Shown here piece by piece: positions 1 to 10,034 of a stretch of DNA of 64,000 nt. The stretch lies in NCBI GenBank assembly GCA_038251325.1, contig JBBSBL010000005.1, forward strand, positions 18,327 through 82,326, given 5' to 3'. Numbering within the stretch: the stretch's first letter is position 1; each line of letters starts with the position of its first letter. The translations under genes were made by a program, and so were the position numbers. Origin of the DNA: JBBSBL01 sp038251325. Its GTDB lineage: Bacteria > Actinomycetota > Thermoleophilia > Solirubrobacterales > Solirubrobacteraceae. The notes below the pieces were generated by a model. The model searched no databases and had not been told where the DNA came from. It worked only from the letters and a program-made list of their open reading frames with translations.

Positions 1-26
1 AAGGGACTCCCGGGAGAGGGTCAACG

Positions 27-821
27 GTGCGGATCACGGTGCTCGGAAAGTCGCCGTCGTGGCAGGACGCGGGCGGGGCGTGCAGCGGTTACCTCGTCGA
101 GGAGGACGGGGTGGCCGTCCTGCTCGACTGCGGCAACGGCGTGTTCGCCAAGCTCCGCGAGCGCGTCGACTACGCCGCCGTCGACGCGGTGGTCATCTCC
201 CACCTCCACGCCGACCACTTCCTCGATCTCGTCCCCTTCGCCTACGCGCTGACCTACGCGCCGCGCCAGCAGCCGGTCCCCACCGACCGCTGGCCGGGGA
301 CCGACCATCCGGCCCGGCCGATCCTCTACGCGCCCCCCGGCGCGCGGGAGACCTTCCGCCGGATCGTCGGCGCGTGGGGCCCCGAGGACCTGATCGACGC
401 GGCCTTCGACCTGCGCGAGTACGACATCGCCGCCGCGCCGACGGTCGGGACGCTGCGCATCCGCTTCAACTCCGTGCCGCACTACGTGGCCACCCACGCG
501 GTGGAGTTCGCCTCCCCCAACGGCGGGGGGCGCTTCACCTTCGGCGCCGACTCGAGCCCGAGCGACGACCTCGTCGACTTCGCGCGCGGCACCGACCTGC
601 TGCTGATCGAGTCGACCCTGCCGCGGCCGGAGCGGGCCGGGGCGCGCGGTCACCTGACCGCCGGGGAGGCCGGCGAGCACGGACGGCGAGCCGGCGCCCG
701 GCGCCTGGTGCTCACCCACATGTCCGACGAGCTCGACGCCAAGCTCCTGCGGCGCGCCGCGGAGGAGAGCTTCGGCGGCCGGGTCGAGCTGGCCGCCGAG
801 GGCGCCGTCTACGACGTGTAG
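27..821 (+). CDS. MBL-fold metal-dependent hydrolase (RNase Z-like)
   Basis: A 264-aa single-domain metallo-beta-lactamase fold protein. The metal motif HLHADH is at residues 59-64. Later candidate ligands are an Asp in the FGADSS segment and a His in the LTHMSDE segment. No signal peptide is seen, so it is probably cytoplasmic. The family hydrolyses phosphodiester or other ester bonds and is closest in layout to RNase Z and cyclic-nucleotide phosphodiesterases; the substrate cannot be read from sequence. GTG at 27 is the first start in frame. It lies 20 bp before hsp20, which has its own -10 box inside the gap. Confidence 0.85.
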   Translation: MRITVLGKSPSWQDAGGACSGYLVEEDGVAVLLDCGNGVFAKLRERVDYAAVDAVVISHLHADHFLDLVPFAYALTYAPRQQPVPTDRWPGTDHPARPILYAPPGARETFRRIVGAWGPEDLIDAAFDLREYDIAAAPTVGTLRIRFNSVPHYVATHAVEFASPNGGGRFTFGADSSPSDDLVDFARGTDLLLIESTLPRPERAGARGHLTAGEAGEHGRRAGARRLVLTHMSDELDAKLLRRAAEESFGGRVELAAEGAVYDV

Positions 822-841
822 CGCGGGCTAGCATCCCGCCC

Positions 842-1290
842 ATGCCCAGCGAGCGCCAGCTGCTGTCGAACTTCGAGCGGATGCGCCGCGAGATGGACGA
901 GCTCTTCGGCGACGTGTTCGAGCGCAGCGGCGTGGCCCGGCGCCGGGCGAGCTTCGCTCCCGCGGTCGACGTCTTCTACGAGGGCGACCCGCCCCGCGCC
1001 GTCGTCGTCGCCGACCTTGCGGGCATCGACCCCGACGAGCTCGGCCTCGAGATCCAGGGCCGCGAGCTGGTGATCGCCGGCCGCCGGCGCCCGGCGCCCG
1101 CCGAGGGCCGCCTCTACCAGCAGGTCGAGATCGGCACCGGCCCGTTCCGCCGGCACGTCGCGCTCGGCGCCGATGTCGTCGCGGGCGAGGCCCGCGCCGT
1201 CTACGAGGACGGCATTCTGCGGATCGAGCTCCCGCTCGCCCAGCCGGCCCGGGCGCGCACGGTGCCGATCGAGGTCCGGGGCGAGGCCCG

Positions 1291-1294
<4 letters not shown>
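842..1294 (+). CDS. Hsp20/alpha-crystallin small heat-shock protein
   Basis: A 150-aa small heat-shock chaperone. The N-terminal arm has FERMRREMDELFGDVF. It is followed by an alpha-crystallin domain from about residue 38 (AVDVFYEGD, then DLAGIDPDEL) to the C-terminus, including GILRIELPL near the end. These ATP-independent holdases keep unfolding proteins soluble. A TAGCAT -10 box at 829-834 is only 7 nt before ATG 842, so the mRNA is probably leaderless. The TGA stop overlaps the GTG start of lon in GTGA, which couples chaperone and protease translation. Confidence 0.92.
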
Positions 1295-3711
<2,417 letters not shown>

Positions 3712-3754
3712 GCGTTCCGTCCGGCCCGTCTGCGTGCGACTTGCGCGCAGCGGG

Positions 3755-3760
3755 TATCCT
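3755..3760 (+). promoter_or_regulatory. -10 box of the 3796 gene
   Basis: TATCCT lies 35 bp before ATG 3796. An AGGGAG ribosome-binding site is at 3786-3791. This is one of the few leadered promoters in the window. No -35 box at 17 bp spacing is convincing. Confidence 0.4.
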
Positions 3761-3795
3761 CGGGCGGCACGTCAAGCGGACCTCGAGGGAGCGGC

Positions 3796-4254
3796 ATGGC
3801 AGCAGCAGACAGATCGGCCCGCATCGCCGCGTCGGCGATGACGGTCAAGAACAGCCCGGCGGTCCAGCGGGCGCTTCAGGACCCGGAGCTGCGCGAGAAC
3901 GTCCGCGCGGCGCTGATGTCCGCGAAGGAGGCCTACGGGCGGCTGAACAACGGCAAGCCCGCGACGAAGGTCCTGGCCGAGGACAAGAAGTTCCACCGCG
4001 ACGTCCGCGACGCCACCGTGCGCCTGCGCGACGCCGGTGCGGCCCTGCGCGAGGGCCCCAAGCCGAAGCGCAAGCGGCGCCTCGGTCGGGTCATCGTCGT
4101 CGGCATCGTCGGCGCGGGGCTCGCCCTGGCGCTCAGCGAGGGCCTGCGCAACAAGGTGCTCGACGCGCTGTTCGGCGCCGAGGAGGAGTTCGAGTACACC
4201 TCGACCACCACGCCGGCGCCCGCGCCGGAGCCGGTGGGCACGAGCACGACCTAG
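3796..4254 (+). CDS. Small membrane-anchored protein of unknown function
   Basis: A 152-aa protein of no family I recognise. The N-terminal 90 residues are helical and charged. A basic patch KPKRKRR precedes one hydrophobic segment (about 93-113, VIVVGIVGAGLALAL). A short Glu-rich stretch follows, then a Thr/Pro tail. This suggests a single-pass protein with a cytoplasmic N-terminal helical domain and a short outer tail. ATG 3796 is supported by AGGGAG five bases upstream. It is transcribed alone and followed by a strong hairpin at 4276-4305. Confidence 0.75.
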   Translation: MAAADRSARIAASAMTVKNSPAVQRALQDPELRENVRAALMSAKEAYGRLNNGKPATKVLAEDKKFHRDVRDATVRLRDAGAALREGPKPKRKRRLGRVIVVGIVGAGLALALSEGLRNKVLDALFGAEEEFEYTSTTTPAPAPEPVGTSTT

Positions 4255-4275
4255 CGCGCGAGCGCACCGCCGGTT

Positions 4276-4305
4276 GGAGAGGGCGTCCCACGGGGCGCCC
4301 TCTCC
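4276..4305 (+). terminator. Hairpin terminator after the 3796 gene
   Basis: A perfect 10-bp stem (GGAGAGGGCG / CGCCCTCTCC) has a 10-nt loop that can itself pair CCC with GGG. There is no U-tract. It starts 22 bp after the stop codon at 4254. Confidence 0.65.
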
Positions 4306-4345
4306 GGGTTCGGGACGAGCCTCCCCGGGAATGGCCGTCGCGGCT

Positions 4346-4365
4346 CTAGCTGGCCGGCCAGCTAG
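4346..4365. promoter_or_regulatory. 20-bp perfect palindrome: probable TetR auto-operator
   Basis: CTAGCTGGCCGGCCAGCTAG is a perfect inverted repeat with no spacer. It overlaps the TAGGAT -10 box (4363-4368) of the TetR gene starting at 4376. A symmetric site on the promoter of a TetR gene is the classic autorepression layout. Confidence 0.75.
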
Positions 4366-4375
4366 GATCGGCGCG

Positions 4376-4990
4376 ATGGAGGCGAGCACCGCCCGCCGCC
4401 GGGAGCTGACCGGCGAGAAGGCCCAGCGCATCGTCGAGGCGATGCGCGCGAGCGTCGCCGTCCGCGGCGCCGCGGGGTCGACCTTCGACCACGTCGCCCG
4501 CGAGGCCGGCGTCTCCCGCGGGCTGCTGCACTACTACTTCGGCTCCAAGGAGCGGCTGCTGCTCGAGGTCGTCCGGCGCGACTCGGCGATCCGGCTGGAG
4601 CTGCTCGACCGCGCGCTGGAGGGGGCCGGCAGCGCCGGCGACATCATCGACGTGCTCGTACGCAGCCTCGAGAAGCTCGTGCGCGAGGACCCGGGCTTCG
4701 TCGTCCTGAACTTCGAGCTGTTCACGCTCGCGCGGCGCAACGAGGAGATCGCCGCCGAGATGGCCGACCTCGGGCGCCGGACCCGCGGGCACGTGGCCGA
4801 CCTGCTGCGCAGCAAGGACGCCGAGGGGGTGCTGCATCTGGCCGACAGTCCCGAGGCGGTGGCCGGCGTGCTGTTCGCGCTCGGCGACGGGCTCGCGCTG
4901 CGGATGCTCGCCGAGCCGGAGCTCGAGGTGCGGCCCGTGCTGCATGCGGCCCTCGCGGCGGCGCGGGCGCTGCTCGCCGACCCGGCCTGA
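4376..4990 (+). CDS. TetR/AcrR-family transcriptional regulator
   Basis: A 204-aa one-component repressor. The N-terminal HTH spans about residues 15-60, with FDHVAREAGVSRGLLHYYFGSKERLL matching the TetR recognition-helix signature. The rest is a helical ligand-binding domain with no recognisable inducer class. ATG 4376 is 7 nt after a TAGGAT -10 box, so the mRNA is probably leaderless, and the 20-bp palindrome at 4346-4365 covers that promoter. Its neighbour is convergent (SDR ending at 5010), so no target other than itself is obvious here. Confidence 0.92.
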   Translation: MEASTARRRELTGEKAQRIVEAMRASVAVRGAAGSTFDHVAREAGVSRGLLHYYFGSKERLLLEVVRRDSAIRLELLDRALEGAGSAGDIIDVLVRSLEKLVREDPGFVVLNFELFTLARRNEEIAAEMADLGRRTRGHVADLLRSKDAEGVLHLADSPEAVAGVLFALGDGLALRMLAEPELEVRPVLHAALAAARALLADPA

Positions 4991-5009
4991 CCGGGCGGGT
5001 CCGCGCGTC

Positions 5010-5912
5010 TCAGCCGGCGAGGCCAAGCCGCGCGATCGCGTCCGGGACGCCGGTCTCGGCGGTCGGCCAGCGCGGCGACCAGCCGAGCTCCCGCTTGAGC
5101 TTCGCGTTGGACGACCGAGCCGAGCGCGTCATCGAGAGCACGGGATCGCGACCGCCGGCGAGTCGCGCGACCCAGGCCGGCAGGCGGCGCGGGCGGCCGA
5201 CGCCGAGCGCCCGGGCGGTGAGCGCCATGAAGTCATACGCCGTGATCGGCTGGTCGTCGGCGCAGTGGTAGAGCGCGCCGGCCGGCGCGCGCTCGGTGGC
5301 GTCGGCGAGGGCGCTCGCCACGTCCTCGACCCGGACGACGTCCCACAGGTTGTCGCCCTTCCCGATGACCGCAACGCGGCCCGGCTTGCGCAACCGGTCG
5401 ACGAACTCCTCGACGTACCAGCCGCCCGGCCCGTAGACGTGGGAGGGCCGGACGATCACGGACTCCAGGCCGCTCTCGCGCACGAGGCGCTCGCCTTCCT
5501 GCTTGGAGGCGCCGTAGGCGGTCTCCACCGGGAGGATCGAGTCCTCGGTGAGCAGCGCGCCGTGGGGATCCCCGGTGACGACCGTCGAGGCGAACACCAG
5601 GCGCCGCGCGCCGGCCGCCTGGGCGGCCTCCAGCAGGCGGCGCGTCCCCTCGACGTTGACCTCCCGGATCCGCGTCGCGTCGCGTTGGGAGGCGATCTCC
5701 GCGGCGAGGTGGACGACGGCCTCGGGCTCCGCCTCGGCGAGCGCGGCGGTGAGCCGGTCGGCGTCGGTCAGGTCGCCGGCCACCGGGCGGGTGTCGTCCG
5801 GCTCCGACCCTTCTCGGCGCACGAGCGCGGCGACCTCGTGGCCCCGCTCGGCGAGGGTCGCGCACACCGGCCCGCCGAGGAAGCCGCTGGCGCCGGTGAC
5901 GAGGATCCGCAT
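5010..5912 (-). CDS. NAD-dependent epimerase/dehydratase (extended SDR)
   Basis: A 300-aa extended short-chain dehydrogenase/reductase. The NAD(P)-binding motif GASGFLGG is at residues 7-14. The active-site YxxxK is YGASKQE, with a preceding Thr/Ser segment (FASTVVTGDP). Such enzymes act on nucleotide sugars or similar carbonyl substrates; the substrate is not predictable. ATG 5912 is 7 nt after the stop of the R2-like/SCP2 gene, so the two form an operon and may share a pathway. Confidence 0.88.
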   Translation of the reverse strand: MRILVTGASGFLGGPVCATLAERGHEVAALVRREGSEPDDTRPVAGDLTDADRLTAALAEAEPEAVVHLAAEIASQRDATRIREVNVEGTRRLLEAAQAAGARRLVFASTVVTGDPHGALLTEDSILPVETAYGASKQEGERLVRESGLESVIVRPSHVYGPGGWYVEEFVDRLRKPGRVAVIGKGDNLWDVVRVEDVASALADATERAPAGALYHCADDQPITAYDFMALTARALGVGRPRRLPAWVARLAGGRDPVLSMTRSARSSNAKLKRELGWSPRWPTAETGVPDAIARLGLAG

Positions 5913-5919
5913 GGTCGGG

Positions 5920-7182
5920 TCAGTCGAAGATCCGCGGCATCCGCGCCAGCAGGCGCAGGCTGCCCTTCGGCCGGATCCGCCGGGTGAGGAGCAGGCGGCG
6001 CGGGTCCTCGCGGCCGGCCGTCATGTCGACCCAGTCCTCCAGCCGGCAGCGGAAGGTGAGGTCGGGCGCCTCGACCCGCCCGGCCCGGGCGCGAGTGGCC
6101 CCGTTGTCCATCCGCAGGTGCCACGGCTCGGCGTCGGTGAAGTCCCACTGGATCGTCGCGCCGCCGGCGGGGATCTGCTCGTGGTTCACCGCCCGCTCCA
6201 CCCCCTCGAAGAACATCGCCATGTCCGCGTGCTCGCGTGAGACCGAGCCGAGCTTCTCGCCGAGGTAGTTCGCCCGCAGCAGCGCGAGGCCGCGCTGCGC
6301 GCGCTCGCGCGGGGTGAGGTGGGTGTCGAGTGGGATCCGCAGCTCCTCGGGCTCGATGCCGGCGGCGCGCAGCCGGAAGTCCAGCGCGGTCGCGCCCTGC
6401 TCGTAGACGTCCTCGAGCGTCGCGCCGAAGCACGTCACGTAGGACTCGTCCCAGTTCGGCGGGACGAACACCGCGACGGTCCACGGCAGGACCTCGCGCA
6501 GCAGCTCGCCGATCGCGTCCTTGCACTCCGGGTCCTCGCGCACGAGGTCGCTGATGAGCTTCACGCCGAAGCCGATGTGCCGCTGCTCGTCGCCCGAGAC
6601 GTGGCCCATGCCCTCGCGGAAGCCGGGGAGGACGTCGCGGTCGACGAGGTATTGCTCGATGAAGTGCTGACCGGGCTGCGCCAGGCTCGCCTCGACCACG
6701 AGGTGGTACATCGCCACCGCCGCGGCGAGCTTCGGCTTGGAGCGGTCGCGTCGCAGCTCGTCGGCGATCGTGTCGAGGTGCGCGAAGGTCTTGCGGAAGC
6801 CCCAGGTGAGCTCGGGCCGCGTGGCGTCGAGGCCGGAGGCGATCGAATCGCCGCCGACGGCCACGACCTCGCGCATGAAGCGGGCGAAGAAGATCGCGTG
6901 GCGCGCCTCGTCGACCTGCTGGGTGGCGAGGAAGTACTTCTGCTCCTCGCGCGGCGCCGCGTCGATGTAGGGGGAGAGGTTGTCGGCGACGGCGTCCTCG
7001 CCGTGGAAGAACAGCGCGTAGTTCCACAGCGCCGCGCGCCGCTCGAGGTCGCCGAAGACCTCGTGCCACTGGCGTCGGTCCTCGGCGAAGTCGATCTCGG
7101 TGGAGCGCCAGTTGCCCTTCTCCCAGCGCGCGTAGAGGTCGGTGTAGCTGATCTTGTCCGCGGCGACGACGGTGGCGCTCAT
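5920..7182 (-). CDS. R2-like di-metal oxidase fused to an SCP2-type domain
   Basis: A 420-aa protein. Residues 1 to about 310 form a ferritin-like helical domain resembling ribonucleotide reductase R2 and R2-like ligand-binding oxidases. The metal-ligand helices include QQVDEARHAIFFARF and SGDEQRHIGFGVK, with further Glu residues. The last ~100 residues (from about IQWDFTDAEPWHL to DLTFRCRLEDWVDM) look like an SCP2 sterol-carrier domain, which binds lipids. The domain pair suggests an oxidase acting on a hydrophobic ligand. No R1 subunit is near, so a role in dNTP synthesis is unlikely. ATG 7182 has GAGGAG upstream. Confidence 0.8.
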   Translation of the reverse strand: MSATVVAADKISYTDLYARWEKGNWRSTEIDFAEDRRQWHEVFGDLERRAALWNYALFFHGEDAVADNLSPYIDAAPREEQKYFLATQQVDEARHAIFFARFMREVVAVGGDSIASGLDATRPELTWGFRKTFAHLDTIADELRRDRSKPKLAAAVAMYHLVVEASLAQPGQHFIEQYLVDRDVLPGFREGMGHVSGDEQRHIGFGVKLISDLVREDPECKDAIGELLREVLPWTVAVFVPPNWDESYVTCFGATLEDVYEQGATALDFRLRAAGIEPEELRIPLDTHLTPRERAQRGLALLRANYLGEKLGSVSREHADMAMFFEGVERAVNHEQIPAGGATIQWDFTDAEPWHLRMDNGATRARAGRVEAPDLTFRCRLEDWVDMTAGREDPRRLLLTRRIRPKGSLRLLARMPRIFD

Positions 7183-7265
7183 GCTCTCCTCGTTTCCTCT
7201 CGGGTCCTTCCCCGCTCGTGAGCGTTCAGCTCGGCGAGAGGACGAAGTGTGACATCGCGCACAGC

Positions 7266-8630
7266 TCAGGCCGCGTCGAGCTTCGGGCTGCGCCACTCGG
7301 CGCGCAGGCGGCGCTCGAGCTCGTCGGCGAGGCCGGCGACCGGGTGGCGCTCCTGGGCGAGCGAGTCGCGCTCGCGCACGGTGACCGTGTGGTCCTCCAG
7401 GGACTGGTGGTCGACCGTGATCGCGTAGGGCGTTCCGATCTCGTCGTGGCGGCGGTAGCGCTTGCCGATCGAGCCGCCCTCGTCGTACTCGGCCGAGAAT
7501 CGCTCGCGCAGCGACCGGTGGATCTCGCCCGCGAGCTCGGGCTGCCCGTCCTTGCGCACGAGCGGTAGCACAGCCGCCTTCACCGGCGCGAGGCGGGGAT
7601 GGAGGCGCAGGACGGTGCGCGTCTCGCCCTCGACCTCCTCCTCGTCGTAGGCGTCGACGAGGAAGGCGAGCGTCGCGCGGTCGGCGCCCGCCGCCGGCTC
7701 GATCACGTGCGGGACGTAGCGATCCTGGGTCTGCTGGTCGAAGTACTCGAGCTTCTCGCCGGAGTGCGTCGCGTGGGCGGTGAGGTCGTAGTCGCCGCGG
7801 TCGGCGACGCCCTCGAGCTCCGACCAACCGATGGGGAAGGCGTACTCGATGTCGCTCGTGCGCGAGGAGTAGTGGGAGAGCTCGTCGGCCTCGTGGGCGC
7901 GCAGGCGCAGGTGGTCGGGCCGGATCCCGAGGTGGGTGTACCAGTCCATCCGCTGCTCGCACCAGTGCCCGAACCACCGCTCGGCGTCGCCCGGCGGCAC
8001 GAAGAACTCCATCTCCATCTGCTCGAACTCCCGCGTGCGGAAGACGAAGTTGCCGGGGGTGATCTCGTTGCGGAACGACTTGCCGATCTGGGCGATGCCG
8101 AACGGCGGGCGCCGCCGCGAGAACTGGAGCACGTTCTTGAAGTTCACGAAGATGCCCTGCGCGGTCTCGGGCCGCAGGTACACCGTCGCGCCCTCCTCCT
8201 GCACGGCGCCGACCGTGGTCTCGAACATCAGGTTGAAGTCGCGCGCCTCGGTGAGGTCGCAGTCGGGCGTCTCGCCCGGGTGCTTCGAGGGCTTGCGGCC
8301 GCAGGCGAGCCGATCGAGGTGGTCGGCGCGGAAGCGCAGCTTGCACGTGCGGCAGTCCACCAGCGGGTCGGTGAACCCGCGCAGGTGGCCGCTGGCCTCC
8401 CACACCTTCGGCGACTGGAGGATGGCCGAGTCGATGGCGACGATGTCGTCGCGGTCGCGCAGCATCGCCCGCCACCACGCCTTCTTGACGTTGCCCTTGA
8501 GCAGCACGCCGTAGTGGCCGTAGTCGTAGGTCGAGCCCAGGCCGCCGTAGATCTCCGAGGCCGGGAAGACGAAGCCGCGCCGCTTGCACAGCGAGACGAT
8601 CTTCTCCATCGACACGGTGTCCGCGGGCAC
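7266..8630 (-). CDS. glyS: Glycine--tRNA ligase (dimeric class II)
   Basis: A 454-aa cytoplasmic enzyme that charges tRNA-Gly. It starts with the conserved SLCKRRGFVFPASEIYGG segment. The class II motifs are visible (FRNEITPGNFVFRTREFEQMEMEFF around motif 2) and a C-terminal anticodon-binding domain follows. It is the single-chain alpha2 type, not the alpha2beta2 enzyme. I chose GTG 8630 because a TAGAGT -10 box (8644-8639) lies 8 nt upstream, a leaderless arrangement. ATG 8609 is the alternative start. It runs divergently from the FmdB-type gene at 8723. Confidence 0.95.
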   Translation of the reverse strand: MPADTVSMEKIVSLCKRRGFVFPASEIYGGLGSTYDYGHYGVLLKGNVKKAWWRAMLRDRDDIVAIDSAILQSPKVWEASGHLRGFTDPLVDCRTCKLRFRADHLDRLACGRKPSKHPGETPDCDLTEARDFNLMFETTVGAVQEEGATVYLRPETAQGIFVNFKNVLQFSRRRPPFGIAQIGKSFRNEITPGNFVFRTREFEQMEMEFFVPPGDAERWFGHWCEQRMDWYTHLGIRPDHLRLRAHEADELSHYSSRTSDIEYAFPIGWSELEGVADRGDYDLTAHATHSGEKLEYFDQQTQDRYVPHVIEPAAGADRATLAFLVDAYDEEEVEGETRTVLRLHPRLAPVKAAVLPLVRKDGQPELAGEIHRSLRERFSAEYDEGGSIGKRYRRHDEIGTPYAITVDHQSLEDHTVTVRERDSLAQERHPVAGLADELERRLRAEWRSPKLDAA

Positions 8631-8638
8631 GGCGGCGG

Positions 8639-8644
8639 ACTCTA
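8639..8644 (-). promoter_or_regulatory. -10 box of glyS
   Basis: TAGAGT on the minus strand ends 8 nt before GTG 8630. It decides the start choice for glyS. Confidence 0.5.
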
Positions 8645-8706
8645 CCCCGCCGCTCGGGGGCTGGCACTCGCGCTTCGTGAGTGCCATCGACGCCGGAGCG
8701 CCGACC

Positions 8707-8712
8707 TATACT
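8707..8712 (+). promoter_or_regulatory. -10 box of the FmdB-type gene
   Basis: TATACT, close to consensus TATAAT, ends 10 nt before ATG 8723. There is room for only a very short or no leader. Confidence 0.55.
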
Positions 8713-8722
8713 CAGCCGCGCG

Positions 8723-9106
8723 ATGCCGATCTACGAGTACCGCTGCACGAAGGGCCACGTCTTCGAGGTGATGCAGCGGATGAGCGACGACCCGGTGACC
8801 ACGTGCGAGACGTGCGGCGCGCCGGTCGAGCGGGTGTTCCACCCGATCGCCGTGCACTTCAAGGGCAAGGGCTTCTACAACACCGACTACGGGACGAAGA
8901 ACCGCCAGCGCGAGAAGGAGTCGAGCAAGGGCGAGCGGAAGACGGACGGCGCGGCCTCCGGCGGCGACTCCGGGTCCTCGAGCTCGTCCTCCGGCGAGGG
9001 CTCCGGGTCGAGCGGCTCGTCGGGCTCCGAGGGTGGCAAGTCGGAGACCAAGAAGGCGGAGACCAAGAAGGACGCGAAGCCCGCGTCCTCCTCGACCGGC
9101 TCGTGA
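8723..9106 (+). CDS. FmdB/CxxC zinc-ribbon family protein
   Basis: A 127-aa protein. MPIYEYRCTKGHVFEV followed by CETCGAPVERVFHP is the FmdB-type zinc ribbon, with Cys at about residue 8 and a CxxC near 34-37. The C-terminal half is low complexity, rich in Ser, Gly, Lys and Glu and probably disordered. The family is named after a formamidase-operon regulator but its function is mostly unknown. ATG 8723 has a TATACT box 10 nt upstream. Confidence 0.88.
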   Translation: MPIYEYRCTKGHVFEVMQRMSDDPVTTCETCGAPVERVFHPIAVHFKGKGFYNTDYGTKNRQREKESSKGERKTDGAASGGDSGSSSSSSGEGSGSSGSSGSEGGKSETKKAETKKDAKPASSSTGS

Positions 9107-9119
9107 CGCCGGTCGGCGC

Positions 9120-10034
9120 GTGACGCCCCGGCAGGTCGCGCTCGTCGGGCTCGTCGGCGCGCTCTGGGGCTCCTCCTACCTGCTGATCAAGTACGCGCTC
9201 GAGGACCTCTCGGCGGCCGAGGTCGTCTGCGGGCGCGTCGCGGTGGCCGCGCTGGCGCTGTGGCTCGTCGTCCGCCGCCAGGCGGAGCCGTGGGCTGAGG
9301 TGCGGGCGGAGCTGCGCGGCCGGCCCGGCCCGGCGCTCGGCCTCGGCGCGGTGTCGATCGCCGTGCCCTTCCTGCTCATCGCGGTGGGGGAGCTCGAGGT
9401 GCCCTCCGGGCTCACCGCGATCCTCATCGCGCCGGTGCCGCTGCTCGTCGCCGCGCTGGCGCCGCTGCTCGATCGCAGCGAGCGGATCGGGCGTCGCCAA
9501 TGGCTGGGCCTCGGTCTCGGCCTGGGCGGGATCGGGCTGATCGTGGGCGTCGAGTCGATCGCCACGGCGGCCCAGTTCCTCGGCGCGGTCGCCATCCTCG
9601 CGGCGTGCTTCTGCTACGCGATCGGAGGCTTCGTGGTCAAGGGCGGCTATCGGGGCGTGCCGCCGCTGGTGAGCTCGACGGTCGCCCTCTTCGCGGCGAC
9701 GCTCATCACCCTCCCGCCGGCGCTCGCCACCGCCCACCTCACCGTGCCGAGCCTGCGAGCGATCCTCGCGGTGCTCGGACTCGGGGTGGCGAACACGGCG
9801 CTCGCTTTCGTCGTCTACTACCGGTTGATCGGCGAGCTCGGCGCCGGGCGCGCGGCGCTGGTCACCTATATCGCGCCGGTGTTCGCGCTCGCCTACGGGG
9901 CGATCTTCCTCGGCGAGGCGATCACGCCGGCCGCCGTGGGCGGGTTCGGGCTCGTGCTCGCCGGCGTGTGGCTCGCCGCGCGCGGGCGGGCGACGGCGGG
10001 GGCGGCGCCCGCCCGCGCGCCTATCCGTCCTTGA
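9120..10034 (+). CDS. EamA/DMT-family transporter
   Basis: A 304-aa integral membrane protein with about ten hydrophobic helices in two EamA repeats. The first repeat begins VALVGLVGALWGSSYLLIKYAL, the second near AILAACFCYAIGGFVVKGGY. The Drug/Metabolite Transporter family exports amino acids, metabolites or drugs; the substrate is unknown. GTG 9120 follows the FmdB gene by 13 nt. The 3' end overlaps the convergent LCP gene by 14 bp. Confidence 0.88.
   Translation: MTPRQVALVGLVGALWGSSYLLIKYALEDLSAAEVVCGRVAVAALALWLVVRRQAEPWAEVRAELRGRPGPALGLGAVSIAVPFLLIAVGELEVPSGLTAILIAPVPLLVAALAPLLDRSERIGRRQWLGLGLGLGGIGLIVGVESIATAAQFLGAVAILAACFCYAIGGFVVKGGYRGVPPLVSSTVALFAATLITLPPALATAHLTVPSLRAILAVLGLGVANTALAFVVYYRLIGELGAGRAALVTYIAPVFALAYGAIFLGEAITPAAVGGFGLVLAGVWLAARGRATAGAAPARAPIRP

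Noticed and set aside
5920..7182. Ribonucleotide reductase beta subunit
   Set aside because: No R1 gene nearby and a lipid-binding domain is fused, so dNTP synthesis is unlikely.
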